A DNA stretch of 6,392 bases from Sutterella sp. UBA1442. GTDB taxonomy: Bacteria > Pseudomonadota > Gammaproteobacteria > Burkholderiales > Burkholderiaceae_F. The stretch is taken from contig DCTK01000072.1 of assembly GCA_002329575.1 (NCBI GenBank), positions 1 through 6,392 on the forward strand, read 5' to 3'. Both the position numbers and the translations under genes were made by a program. Positions 1 to 6,275 of the stretch are shown in pieces. The notes below the pieces were generated by a model. The model was not told where the DNA came from and searched no databases. It saw only the letters and a list, made by a program, of their open reading frames with translations. Position 1 is the stretch's first letter; the number at the start of each line of letters is the position of its first letter.

Positions 1-219
1 CCGGAATTGGTTGGTGAAGTGTTGGCTGTCATGAAAAGTCTGGCCGAAGACGGCATGACGATGATTGTTGTGACGCATGAAATCACGTTTGCAAAGGAAG
101 TGGCCGATCGTGTGATTTTCATGGACGGTGGCGTCATTGTGGAGCAGGGCGCTCCAGAAGACGTGCTCGTTAATCCCAAAGAAGAGCGCACTAGGGCGTT
201 TTTAAAGCGCGTGCTCTGA
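1..219 (+). CDS. Polar amino-acid ABC transporter ATP-binding protein, C-terminal fragment (GlnQ/HisP-like)
   Basis: Only the last 72 codons are present; the frame is open from base 1 and the gene begins outside the window. The visible part starts with PELVGEV, which in this family follows directly after the Walker B/D-loop (…DEPTSALD). It then shows the H-loop in VVTHE (His at visible residue 26) and the tail [15 protein letters not shown]…NP…ERTRAFL, typical of polar amino-acid uptake ATPases such as GlnQ, HisP and GltL. These cytoplasmic subunits hydrolyse ATP to drive import through a membrane permease with a periplasmic binding protein. Walker A, Q-loop and signature are outside the window, so the substrate cannot be told. 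The gene ends with TGA at 217-219 and converges on hemL. A TTG at base 7 is not a credible start. Confidence 0.9.
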   Translation, partial: PELVGEVLAVMKSLAEDGMTMIVVTHEITFAKEVADRVIFMDGGVIVEQGAPEDVLVNPKEERTRAFLKRVL

Positions 220-233
220 TTTATTTGAAGGCT

Positions 234-269
234 AAAAAAGGGGATGCATTTGCGAAAAATGCATCCCCT
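234..269 (-). terminator. Rho-independent terminator downstream of hemL
   Basis: A perfect 13-bp stem (239-251 with 257-269) closes a 5-nt loop. Read on the minus strand the stem is followed by six T residues (234-239 on the plus strand; the last overlaps the stem). It lies 19 nt past the hemL stop codon. Read on the plus strand the same hairpin follows the ABC ATPase gene by 19 nt but has no T-run, so it may block that transcript only weakly. It is seen directly in the sequence. Confidence 0.88.
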
Positions 270-288
270 GACTATTTAGTGCTCTCGC

Positions 289-1578
289 TTATTGTTGAGC
301 GGCTACTTTGGCAAATGCTTTACGAGCAGCTTCAAGCGTTTCATCGATGACTTCATCGGTGTGCATGATGGACACAAAGCCGGCTTCAAATAAGGACGGA
401 GCGAGGTAAACCCCTTCATCGAGCATGGCGTGGAAGAACGTATTAAAGCTCTTTGCATCGGCCTTCATGACGTCAGCGAAGCCTTGCGGGTACTGATCTA
501 GGAAGTAAAGGCCGAACATACCACCAACGCTTCGAGCGCAGAAGGTCACGCCGGCGTCTTTGGCGATAGCCTCAAGACCAGTGGTCAATTTGGTGGCTTG
601 AGCCGACAGGCGATCGTAAAAGCCCTCTTCTTGAATGAGTTTAAGCGTTGTCAGACCGCAAGCGACCGCCACCGGGTTGCCCGACAAGGTGCCGGCTTGA
701 TAAACAGGGCCGCAGGGGGCAATTTTTTCCATGATGTCACGGCGACCGCCAAAGGCTGCGACAGGCATGCCGCCGCCGATCACTTTGCCGAACATCGTAA
801 TATCGGGGACGACGCCGTACAGGCTTTGTGCGCCGCCCAAAGCCACGCGAAAGCCCGTCATCACTTCGTCAACAATTAAAACGGCACCATAGCGTGTGCA
901 CAGTTCGCACATCGCGTGGATAAATTCAGGTTTGCCAGGGACCATATTCATGTTACCTGCGACTGCTTCAACGATTACGCAGGCAATATCGTCACCATAT
1001 TGTTTAAAAGCGCCTTCAAGCTGTTCAACATTGTTGTACTCGAGCACTAAAGTGTGTTCGGTGACGCTTGCCGGCACACCTGCCGAGCTCGGATTGCCGA
1101 ACGTGAGCATGCCGGAGCCAGCTTTGACTAGCAAACTGTCACTGTGGCCATGGTAGCAGCCTTCGAATTTAATGATTTTGTTGCGGCCGGTGTAACCTCG
1201 AGCTAAGCGAATGGCGCTCATGCCCGCTTCGGTGCCGGAGCTGACCAATCGCACCTCTTCAATGCTCGGGATAATGCGACGGATTTCTTCTGCAATGAGA
1301 ATTTCGCGTTGCGTAGCGCAACCGAACGTTAAGCCTTGATCGACAGCATCATGAACGGCACGAATTACTTCGGGGTGATTGTGACCCAAAATCATGGGGC
1401 CCCAAGAGCCGATGTAGTCAACGTAGCGCTTACCGTCTTCATCCCACATGTAGGCGCCTTGTGCTTTTTTCATAAAGCGGGGCGAGCCGCCCACGCTGCC
1501 AAAAGCACGCACGGGAGAATTTACTCCGCCAGGAATGCTTTGACGGGCACGTTCAAACAAAATGTCATTGGTATCCAT
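289..1578 (-). CDS. hemL: Glutamate-1-semialdehyde 2,1-aminomutase
   Basis: This cytoplasmic PLP enzyme isomerises glutamate-1-semialdehyde to 5-aminolevulinate, the second step of the C5 route to heme. The 429-aa product has the usual family length and is collinear with E. coli Hem[13 protein letters not shown] near the N-terminus, SSGTEA (about 113-118), CYHGHSDS, the PLP-ring Asp in [10 protein letters not shown], and the Schiff-base lysine in GKVIGGGMP. From the ATG at 1578 that lysine is residue 265, as in E. coli, which supports this start. The ATG has an AGAAAGGA ribosome site (1586-1593) 7 nt away; an in-frame TTG two codons upstream almost touches that site and is unlikely. Two positions that I recall as conserved differ: Gly119 in TEAGMSA (usually Thr) and Ala205 in VEAVAGN (usually Pro). 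The gene starts 17 nt after the pagP-ompW fusion gene, probably on the same transcript, and is followed by a terminator. Confidence 0.96.
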   Translation of the reverse strand: MDTNDILFERARQSIPGGVNSPVRAFGSVGGSPRFMKKAQGAYMWDEDGKRYVDYIGSWGPMILGHNHPEVIRAVHDAVDQGLTFGCATQREILIAEEIRRIIPSIEEVRLVSSGTEAGMSAIRLARGYTGRNKIIKFEGCYHGHSDSLLVKAGSGMLTFGNPSSAGVPASVTEHTLVLEYNNVEQLEGAFKQYGDDIACVIVEAVAGNMNMVPGKPEFIHAMCELCTRYGAVLIVDEVMTGFRVALGGAQSLYGVVPDITMFGKVIGGGMPVAAFGGRRDIMEKIAPCGPVYQAGTLSGNPVAVACGLTTLKLIQEEGFYDRLSAQATKLTTGLEAIAKDAGVTFCARSVGGMFGLYFLDQYPQGFADVMKADAKSFNTFFHAMLDEGVYLAPSLFEAGFVSIMHTDEVIDETLEAARKAFAKVAAQQ

Positions 1579-1595
1579 TCTCAAATCCTTTCTCT

Positions 1596-2744
1596 TTAGA
1601 AAGCGTAGCCGAGGCCTAAGTTAAAGCTCGTGTTAGCCGGCGTAAAACGATCGCCGATTCTTGTATCAGCATCCAAGGGGACATCGTGGAAATGCGGGAA
1701 GTTGACCGTAACATCTCCCATCACTCGCAAATGATCAGTCACAGCCCACGTAAAGCCGGTCTGCAACACAACGTTAACCGTGCTGTCGCGATAGTCATAC
1801 TCTTCGGAATTGAGCACAGAGTATGCCGCGCCGGCACCCACATGCAAGCGAGTATTGTCGAGCACTTCAAAGTGGTATTGCAACATAAGATTGACGTTGC
1901 TTAACTCAAAACTGCCTTTACGATGGCCACTTAAGCGTAAGTCGTGATCGCTTTCTTGGTAGCTTAAGTCAAGAGCCCAGTGACGGTAAAAGAAGTGACG
2001 TAGGCCGATTTTGAACCCTTCTGCGGAGCGGAAGGTATAGTCTTGACGATAGTCACCATCGCCGTCCGAGAGGTCGGTTTTCACCCAAGAGCCTTGAGCA
2101 TAAATTTCCGTGTTATTGCGCCATGGCGTACCTTCAGGCAAGGGGGCCATGCGTCGAGCCTTATCATCGAATTCAAATTTCGAGAAGAAGAAAAAGACAT
2201 TACTGACCGGAATGTACGTCATATAGACATTGAATTTATCCGTTCCGGCACTGACCAAAGGAAGCGGTACGGGAATCGGTAACCACATCATGTCATTGCG
2301 GAACGTGATGCTGGCTGTGTAGCCTGCACCAACATGCAAACCCGTTTGAGCAATCGGAAAGCGAGCGACCCATGCATAGCCGAAGATGGGTTCAGGCTCA
2401 TAGTTGGAGTCGCGGAAGAGCATTGCGTAGACCATGCGTTCATTACCGCGTTCATCAATGATGGTGCGCACGAGACCAGCACCACCAGGAAACGCATTTT
2501 GCTCGTAACGGTTGTCATAGTCCCAACTGGGGTGATTGGTATAAAACGGCAGAAAGATACCCGTACGACCGTTTTCAATGATGTCATGCATGCCGTTGAG
2601 TTGGTTACCGATAAAACCAGCATCGGGGTATGGAGACCAACCGCCCGGTAACGTTTCAACAAAAGAATCCACAAAACCTGCCTGCGCAACGGATACTGCT
2701 GATGTTAGGCAGGTTGCGACCATAAACTGTTTAATAGAAATCAC
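1596..2744 (-). CDS. PagP-type lipid A palmitoyltransferase fused to an OmpW-like outer-membrane beta-barrel
   Basis: The 382-aa product starts at GTG (2742-2744), with AAAGGAG 6 nt upstream (2751-2757). A signal peptide ends at AQA (1-22). Residues 23-192 align with PagP, the outer-membrane enzyme that moves palmitate from phospholipid to lipid A: the N-terminal helix [13 protein letters not shown], His71 (E. coli His33), Arg93 (Arg59), Asp112-Ser113 (Asp76-Ser77) in FRDS, then [21 protein letters not shown] and MTYIP, ending in the strand KFEF as PagP does. About 16 extra residues precede His71. The E. coli ruler residue Gly88 corresponds to Ala124. After a polar linker (about 193-211), residues 212-382 resemble OmpW-family 8-stranded barrels ([43 protein letters not shown], final LGLGYAF). 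The PagP half is strongly supported; the OmpW label is less certain. There is no internal signal peptide or stop, so one polypeptide with two barrel modules is expected. Confidence 0.85.
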   Translation of the reverse strand: MISIKQFMVATCLTSAVSVAQAGFVDSFVETLPGGWSPYPDAGFIGNQLNGMHDIIENGRTGIFLPFYTNHPSWDYDNRYEQNAFPGGAGLVRTIIDERGNERMVYAMLFRDSNYEPEPIFGYAWVARFPIAQTGLHVGAGYTASITFRNDMMWLPIPVPLPLVSAGTDKFNVYMTYIPVSNVFFFFSKFEFDDKARRMAPLPEGTPWRNNTEIYAQGSWVKTDLSDGDGDYRQDYTFRSAEGFKIGLRHFFYRHWALDLSYQESDHDLRLSGHRKGSFELSNVNLMLQYHFEVLDNTRLHVGAGAAYSVLNSEEYDYRDSTVNVVLQTGFTWAVTDHLRVMGDVTVNFPHFHDVPLDADTRIGDRFTPANTSFNLGLGYAF

Positions 2745-2750
2745 GGTAAG

Positions 2751-2757
2751 CTCCTTT
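2751..2757 (-). promoter_or_regulatory. Shine-Dalgarno that fixes the GTG start of the pagP-ompW gene
   Basis: AAAGGAG read on the minus strand lies 6 nt before GTG at 2744. From there the protein begins with a proper signal peptide ([13 protein letters not shown]…). The frame is open 20 codons further upstream to an ATG at 2804, but that start would add a charged segment (KHPSRKEL) before the signal peptide and would place the ribosome site inside the coding region. Confidence 0.8.
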
Positions 2758-2794
2758 CTGCTTGGGTGCTTTGAGCTTGAGAATAAGCCAAAAA

Positions 2795-2826
2795 ATCTTA
2801 GCACGTTTTGGCTACTTTGCTGTCAA
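2795..2826 (-). promoter_or_regulatory. Probable promoter of the pagP-ompW / hemL unit
   Basis: On the minus strand there is a perfect TTGACA (2821-2826) and, 20 nt further, TAAGAT (2795-2800) preceded by TGC, which gives an extended -10. The 20-nt spacer is longer than the ideal 17, so the extended -10 would have to compensate. Transcription would start around 2788, giving a leader of about 45 nt to the GTG at 2744. The elements interleave with those of the rnpB promoter on the other strand. Confidence 0.55.
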
Positions 2827-2831
2827 AACGT
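2803..2831. repeat. Inverted repeat in the shared promoter region (operator-like)
   Basis: ACGTTTTG (2803-2810) and its perfect complement CAAAACGT (2824-2831) are separated by 13 nt. The half-site centres are 21 bp apart, two helical turns, as expected for a dimeric regulator binding one face of DNA. The repeat overlaps the rnpB -35 and the -35 of the opposite promoter. It could also be chance in a short AT-rich interval; no known regulator motif was recognised. Confidence 0.5.
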
Positions 2832-2837
2832 TACAAT
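2808..2837 (+). promoter_or_regulatory. Probable rnpB promoter
   Basis: TTGGCT (2808-2813) as -35, an 18-nt spacer and TACAAT (2832-2837) as -10 (five of six matches to TATAAT) place the transcription start at about 2844-2846. That agrees with the 5' end expected for RNase P RNA, whose P1 helix begins at 2849. Confidence 0.7.
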
Positions 2838-2845
2838 GCTTGCCG

Positions 2846-3161
2846 GATAAAGTTCGCCACGACAATCGCGGGAATCCGTAAGGATGCACGAGGAAAGTCC
2901 GGACTCCACAGAGCGCCGTAGCAGTTAACGACTGCCTGCCGCAAGGTACGGATTAGAGCAACAGAGACGAGCCGACTACGGGTCGGGTGAAACGGGCAAT
3001 CTCTACGGGGAGCAACATCAAATAGGCAACCGCTGATCCTGCTCGGGGAGGTTGCGGGTAGATGGCTTGAGGCGTAGCGCGAGTTACGTTCTAGATGAAT
3101 GATTGTCGGTCGCATTCAATCCGAGTGCGAAACAGAATCCGGCTTATCGGCGAACTTTGTC
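2846..3161 (+). ncRNA. rnpB: RNase P RNA, bacterial class A, betaproteobacterial form
   Basis: This is the catalytic RNA that, with RnpA, removes 5' leaders from pre-tRNAs. The conserved 5' core GAGGAAAGTCCGGACTCC (2890-2907), CAACAGAGA, CAAATAGG, the J15/2 segment TAGATGAATGA (3092-3102) and the 3' core ACAGAATCCGGCTTATCGG (3132-3150) are all present. Helices can be drawn: P1 (2849-2858 with 3149-3158, 10 bp), P2 (2860-2867 with 3101-3108, 8 bp), P3 with a GTAA tetraloop (2874-2885), a short P12 (2972-2976 with 2982-2986), P15 (GCAACC with GGTTGC), P18 with a GCGA tetraloop (3072-3089) and P19 (3110-3130). Between GGGTGAAACGGGC and TCTCTACGGGGAGCAAC the P13 and P14 hairpins of E. coli are absent, as I recall for betaproteobacteria. 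Ends are estimated to within a few bases. The T-rich tract just after P1 (3159-3186) may end the transcript; no classic plus-strand terminator is seen. Confidence 0.96.
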
Positions 3162-3226
3162 TTCTTATCTTTTTCCTTTCTCTTTTTATCTCACAAAGAG
3201 ATTGAACAACTCCATTTTTAAGACCG

Positions 3227-3257
3227 AAAAAAAGCCGCAAAACAAAAGTTTCGCGGC
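3227..3257 (-). terminator. Rho-independent terminator of the feo operon
   Basis: On the minus strand a 10-bp stem (3253-3257 plus 3248-3252 pairing with 3234-3243, one G·T pair) closes a TTTT loop and is followed directly by seven T residues (3227-3233 on the plus strand). It lies about 50 nt past the feoB stop codon and ends transcription before it would run into rnpB. Confidence 0.9.
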
Positions 3258-3263
3258 GAAATT

Positions 3264-3290
3264 GAGCGGCTCGGTGCCGTAGAGCCGCTC
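3264..3290 (-). repeat. Hairpin between the feoB stop and the terminator
   Basis: GAGCGGCTC (3264-3272) and GAGCCGCTC (3282-3290) form a perfect 9-bp stem with a 9-nt loop, 14 nt after the feoB stop. Neither strand has a T-run beside it, so it is not itself an intrinsic terminator. It may protect the 3' end of the feo mRNA. Its function is inference. Confidence 0.6.
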
Positions 3291-3304
3291 GGGACTTAGG
3301 AAAC

Positions 3305-5671
3305 TTAAGCCACAGGAATGATTGGGATAATTCTCGGGCCTTTGCCTGCGTCTTTCTTCGCGAAGGTCTTCATCCAGCAGTACATGCCGAAGAGAATACC
3401 CAGCGAAGCAAGGATGCAGACGGTAGAGTAAACCGGGGCTTGAGCAAAGTTTGCAACGCGATAGAAGATCGTAGCGGCACTGTAGCCCAATGCCAATGTC
3501 CATGCGCAAGCAAAGATTGTCCACTTGGTGCCTACTTCACGATAAATGGCAGCTACGGCAGCTACACACGGCACATAAAGCAGAACCATCAAGAGGTAAG
3601 CAAAGACTGCAGAGGTTGAGCCAAACAATGTTTGAATCGTTGCAATTGTTCCTAACGACACTCCTTGTTCTTCTGCAGCCGCAGCGCTGTCAGACAAGTC
3701 ATCGACGGCGATACCCAAGGGGTCTCCGAACGCTCCCGTAAGGCCTGCGAAGTTTTCACCGATCGTGCCGACGGCTTCAGAGAAGGTAGCAGCCAGAGAG
3801 AATCCACCTTCTTCTTCGGCCGCGGTTTCTTCAGCACCGTCACCTTCAGTAGCGGCGGCAGCAGCTTCATTAACTGCCATTGTGTCGTAGAGCGAATTTA
3901 AGGTTCCGACTACAGCTTCCTTAGCGAAAATGCCGGTGAACACGCCAACGGCAGCCGGCCAGTTTTCTTCTTGGATGCCCATCGGTTCAAAGACCGGGAC
4001 AATCGTCTTACCGATTTGCGAGAGAACGGATTTTTCCGTGTCTTCGTTACCGAACGAACCGTCGGTGCCCATGGAGTTCAAGAATGCCAAGCAACCGACA
4101 ATGACGACGATGACTTTACCGGCACGGAACATAAAGGTGCGTACACGATCCCAGGTGCGGGTCATGACACCTTTGAGTGTGGGTAGGTGGTACGGAGGCA
4201 TTTCCATCACGAAAGCGCCCGCTGCACCAGGTAGTGCCGTGCGCTTTAAGAGAAAGCCCGTGAAAATGGCCGCGGCAATACCGATGAGGTAGAGACCAAA
4301 GACCAAATTTTGACCGTTGGAGGGCCAGAAAGCCGTTGCAAAGAGCACATAGACAGGTAAGCGCGCGCCGCAGCTCATGAAAGGCGTCATCATAACCGTG
4401 ATGATGCGGTCGGTGGCGCGGTCCATGGTACGAGTAGCCATAATGGCAGGCACGTTACAACCGAAACCGACAAGAAGCGGAACGAATGCTTTACCCGGCA
4501 AGCCTAAGGCACGCATTAAACGGTCCATTACGAAGGCCGCACGAGCCATGTAGCCGGACTCTTCCAAAATGGCCAAGAACAAGAACATGAAGAAGACAAC
4601 CGGGATGAAGGTTGAAATCGTTTGTAAGCCACCGCCGATGCCGCTTGAGAGGAATACGGTCAACCATTCCGGGAAGTGCCAAGAACTTAAAAGTTGGCCC
4701 AACCCGTCAACGAAAATACCGCCGACCAAAATGTCAAAGAAGTCGATAAAGACAGCACCGAAATTTTGCGTGAACAAGAACGTGATGTACATGATCAGCA
4801 AGAAAATGGGCAAACCCAACCAGCGGTGCAAAACCACGCGGTCGATACGGTCTGTCAGCGTAGCGGTCGCATCACCTTCTCGGACAAGAGCTTTCTCAGC
4901 AATGCGTCCGACAAGTTCGTAGCGAGCGTTAGCAATTTCAATATCGGTGTTTTCATCAAAGTGTTTGTCTACATCAGCGACAATGCCGTGAACCTTTGAT
5001 AAATCCACTTGCGGGAATTTTTCTTCAATGCCGGGAGCGTGCTCTAAGAATTGAACGGCAAACCAAGCCTTTTGTTCATCACGCTCGGTCGGCAATTCTT
5101 GGGCAATGGCCTTAACGGCTTCAGAAATGTGCTCATCGAATTGAACTTGGCAGGGAGCAACTTTAGGAGCTGCAACAAAGCGAGCAAGTGCGCTCTTGAG
5201 TTCTTTAACGCCTTTTTCTCGATTGGCAACCACACCGATCACGGGGCAGCCGAGTTCCTTTTCAAGAGTTTCGATATCAACGCGGATTTTGTGGTGACGA
5301 GCGATATCGAGCATGTTTAATACTACGATCATCGGCACGTGCATTTCGGTCAATTGTGCCGTGAGATAGAGGTTACGCTCGAGGTTAGAGGCATCGACAA
5401 TATTAACAATCGCGTCGGCTTGACCGCTCAGCAGATAATCACGGGCGACGATTTCATCTTCACCGGAAATCGAAGACGGAGTGACAGAGTAAATGCCGGG
5501 TAAGTCCACGACTTCAAAGTCAGTGCCTTCGTGAGAGAAGTTGCCCGTCTTTTTATCAACCGTAACACCGGGCCAGTTACCGACTCGTTGACGAGAGCCT
5601 GTGAGGGCGTTAAATAAGGTTGTTTTCCCGCAATTGGGATTGCCGATTAAGGCAATAGTGTGTTGACTCAT
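3305..5671 (-). CDS. feoB: Ferrous iron transport protein B, Fe2+ permease with GTPase domain
   Basis: FeoB imports Fe2+ across the inner membrane. The 788-aa product (E. coli about 773) starts at ATG 5671 with GAGGA 7 nt upstream (5679-5683). The cytoplasmic G domain has G1 GNPNCGKTT (10-18), the G2/switch region GNWPGVT (31-37), G3 DLPG (56-59) and G4 NMLD (119-122), with VVANREKG as the likely G5 region; a helical GDI-like region follows to about 275. Several membrane segments follow from about 285, with the Gate-domain motifs GFGCNVPAIMATRT (402-415) and MSCGARLPVY (432-441) carrying the conserved cysteines, the FAKEAVVGTLNSLY segment (582-595) and LLYVPC (697-702). A loop at 602-623 is unusually rich in Ala and Glu. 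The C-terminus is short and Lys-rich (KTFAKKDAGKGPR) and lacks the cysteine cluster I associate with E. coli FeoB. It is the last gene of the feoA-feoA-feoB operon; no feoC follows. Confidence 0.98.
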   Translation of the reverse strand: MSQHTIALIGNPNCGKTTLFNALTGSRQRVGNWPGVTVDKKTGNFSHEGTDFEVVDLPGIYSVTPSSISGEDEIVARDYLLSGQADAIVNIVDASNLERNLYLTAQLTEMHVPMIVVLNMLDIARHHKIRVDIETLEKELGCPVIGVVANREKGVKELKSALARFVAAPKVAPCQVQFDEHISEAVKAIAQELPTERDEQKAWFAVQFLEHAPGIEEKFPQVDLSKVHGIVADVDKHFDENTDIEIANARYELVGRIAEKALVREGDATATLTDRIDRVVLHRWLGLPIFLLIMYITFLFTQNFGAVFIDFFDILVGGIFVDGLGQLLSSWHFPEWLTVFLSSGIGGGLQTISTFIPVVFFMFLFLAILEESGYMARAAFVMDRLMRALGLPGKAFVPLLVGFGCNVPAIMATRTMDRATDRIITVMMTPFMSCGARLPVYVLFATAFWPSNGQNLVFGLYLIGIAAAIFTGFLLKRTALPGAAGAFVMEMPPYHLPTLKGVMTRTWDRVRTFMFRAGKVIVVIVGCLAFLNSMGTDGSFGNEDTEKSVLSQIGKTIVPVFEPMGIQEENWPAAVGVFTGIFAKEAVVGTLNSLYDTMAVNEAAAAATEGDGAEETAAEEEGGFSLAATFSEAVGTIGENFAGLTGAFGDPLGIAVDDLSDSAAAAEEQGVSLGTIATIQTLFGSTSAVFAYLLMVLLYVPCVAAVAAIYREVGTKWTIFACAWTLALGYSAATIFYRVANFAQAPVYSTVCILASLGILFGMYCWMKTFAKKDAGKGPRIIPIIPVA

Positions 5672-5691
5672 GTTGAATTCCTCAGCAATCT

Positions 5692-5922
5692 TTACGGCAT
5701 AGGTTCGATGTCAAGAATTTCCGCTTCGTCTTTACGAACGGAAATCAAGCAACCGCGCACACGCACTTCAATGGGGTCTCCCAAGGGAGCAATACGTACT
5801 ACTTCAAGCGTGCATCCCGGAGAGATACCAAGCATCAAAAGGCGGCGACGATATTCGGCAGAGCCGGCCTTGAAGGCTTTAATGCGGCACTTGGCACCGA
5901 TAGGAAGGTCTTTAAATTGCAT
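5692..5922 (-). CDS. feoA: FeoA family protein (canonical copy, next to feoB)
   Basis: This 76-aa cytoplasmic SH3-like protein supports FeoB function. It shows the canonical pattern RRRLLMLGISPGCTLEVVR, APLGDPIEV and SVRKDEAEIL and is close in length to E. coli FeoA (75 aa). The ATG at 5922 is preferred because AAAGG (5930-5934) sits 7 nt upstream and the protein then begins MQFKDLPIG as in the family. A TTG six codons upstream (5940) overlaps the stop of the preceding gene and lacks a suitable ribosome site. The gap to feoB is 20 nt and that to the upstream feoA-like gene is 14 nt, so the three are surely one transcript. Confidence 0.95.
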   Translation of the reverse strand: MQFKDLPIGAKCRIKAFKAGSAEYRRRLLMLGISPGCTLEVVRIAPLGDPIEVRVRGCLISVRKDEAEILDIEPMP

Positions 5923-5936
5923 GGACAAACCTTTAA

Positions 5937-6164
5937 TCAATAGACATAGATGCGTTCAGCAAGCTGGTAGTTAACCCCGATGCGGCTGTCACCCACGGCA
6001 AGCAGCAGCGGCTCATTGAACGCGCAGTGAAGAACCTTGACAGAACTGCCTCGCATCAAACCGAGCTGAAACAGGCGCTCAGATTCGTCAGCGGGTAACT
6101 TGATCTTGACGACGGTAACCGGGCTGTCGAGTGCAATTTCAGTCAAAGGACGCAGTTGAGACAT
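5937..6164 (-). CDS. Second FeoA-like protein (first gene of the feo operon)
   Basis: This 75-aa protein has the FeoA SH3-like layout (SERLFQLGLMRGSSVKVL, then NEPLLLAVGDSRIGV and AERIYV) but diverges from its neighbour: the APLGDP segment reads AFNEP. It is probably a cytoplasmic partner of FeoB or of the other FeoA. The start is uncertain. ATG 6164 gives the normal family N-terminus (MSQLRPLTEI) with a weak GGA 10 nt upstream. ATG 6179 adds MEKKN, and its nearest GGAG is 16 nt away inside a hairpin. A TTG at 6194 lies in that hairpin loop and is unlikely. Ends with TGA at 5937-5939. Confidence 0.9.
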   Translation of the reverse strand: MSQLRPLTEIALDSPVTVVKIKLPADESERLFQLGLMRGSSVKVLHCAFNEPLLLAVGDSRIGVNYQLAERIYVY

Positions 6165-6185
6165 ATTCTTTTTTTCCATAGAAAT

Positions 6186-6201
6186 CAGGAGCAAACTCCT
6201 G
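6186..6201 (-). promoter_or_regulatory. Hairpin in the feo leader holding a GGAG sequence
   Basis: On the minus strand CAGGAG-TTTG-CTCCTG forms a perfect 6-bp stem with a 4-nt loop. Its 5' arm contains GGAG, the strongest Shine-Dalgarno-like sequence near the first feo gene, but the stem would hide it, and it is 16 nt from the ATG at 6179. It may reduce translation of the first gene or act as a stabilising leader hairpin; this is inference. Confidence 0.45.
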
Positions 6202-6221
6202 TTTAGTTTTTCAGTAAGAGA

Positions 6222-6250
6222 ATGTTAATAAGAAGCGTTATCAATAACAA
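6222..6250 (-). promoter_or_regulatory. Possible proximal feo promoter overlapped by a second Fur-like box
   Basis: On the minus strand TTGTTA (6245-6250), a 17-nt spacer and TAACAT (6222-6227) make a weak sigma70-type promoter, giving a leader of about 50 nt to ATG 6164. The plus-strand 19-mer at 6224-6242 matches the E. coli Fur consensus at 14 of 19 positions by my count and covers the spacer and most of the -10. In AT-rich DNA such matches occur by chance, so confidence is modest. Confidence 0.4.
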
Positions 6251-6254
6251 GAAT

Positions 6255-6275
6255 ATGAAAATACGTATATTTCAT
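6255..6275. repeat. Nested palindrome in the feo leader
   Basis: ATGAAA (6255-6260) and TTTCAT (6270-6275) form a 6-bp inverted repeat around a 9-nt spacer containing the 8-bp palindrome ATACGTAT (6261-6268). It could be a regulator site or a leader hairpin; no known motif was recognised. Confidence 0.4.

Noticed and set aside
2288..2689. 133-codon open frame on the minus strand
   Set aside because: It is an alternative frame inside the PagP half; the PagP frame has the catalytic motifs, signal peptide and ribosome site, while this one has none.
2745..2804. ATG at 2804 as start of the pagP-ompW gene
   Set aside because: It would put a charged segment before the signal peptide and place the AAAGGAG ribosome site inside the coding sequence; the GTG at 2744 explains both.
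2831..3115. 94-codon open frame on the minus strand
   Set aside because: It lies opposite rnpB, whose conserved RNA sequence and helices explain this region; no ribosome site or recognisable protein.
3159..3202. rnpB terminator from the TCTCTTT/AAAGAGA pairing
   Set aside because: The stem is only 7 bp and AT-rich, and no T-run follows it on the plus strand, so it is not supported as an intrinsic terminator.
3186..3524. 112-codon minus-strand frame across the feoB end and terminator
   Set aside because: It runs through both hairpins downstream of feoB and out of frame with the conserved FeoB C-terminus.
6225..6275. 16-codon minus-strand leader peptide (starts MKYTYFHILV) upstream of feo
   Set aside because: No Shine-Dalgarno precedes its ATG, and a short frame like this is expected by chance in AT-rich DNA.
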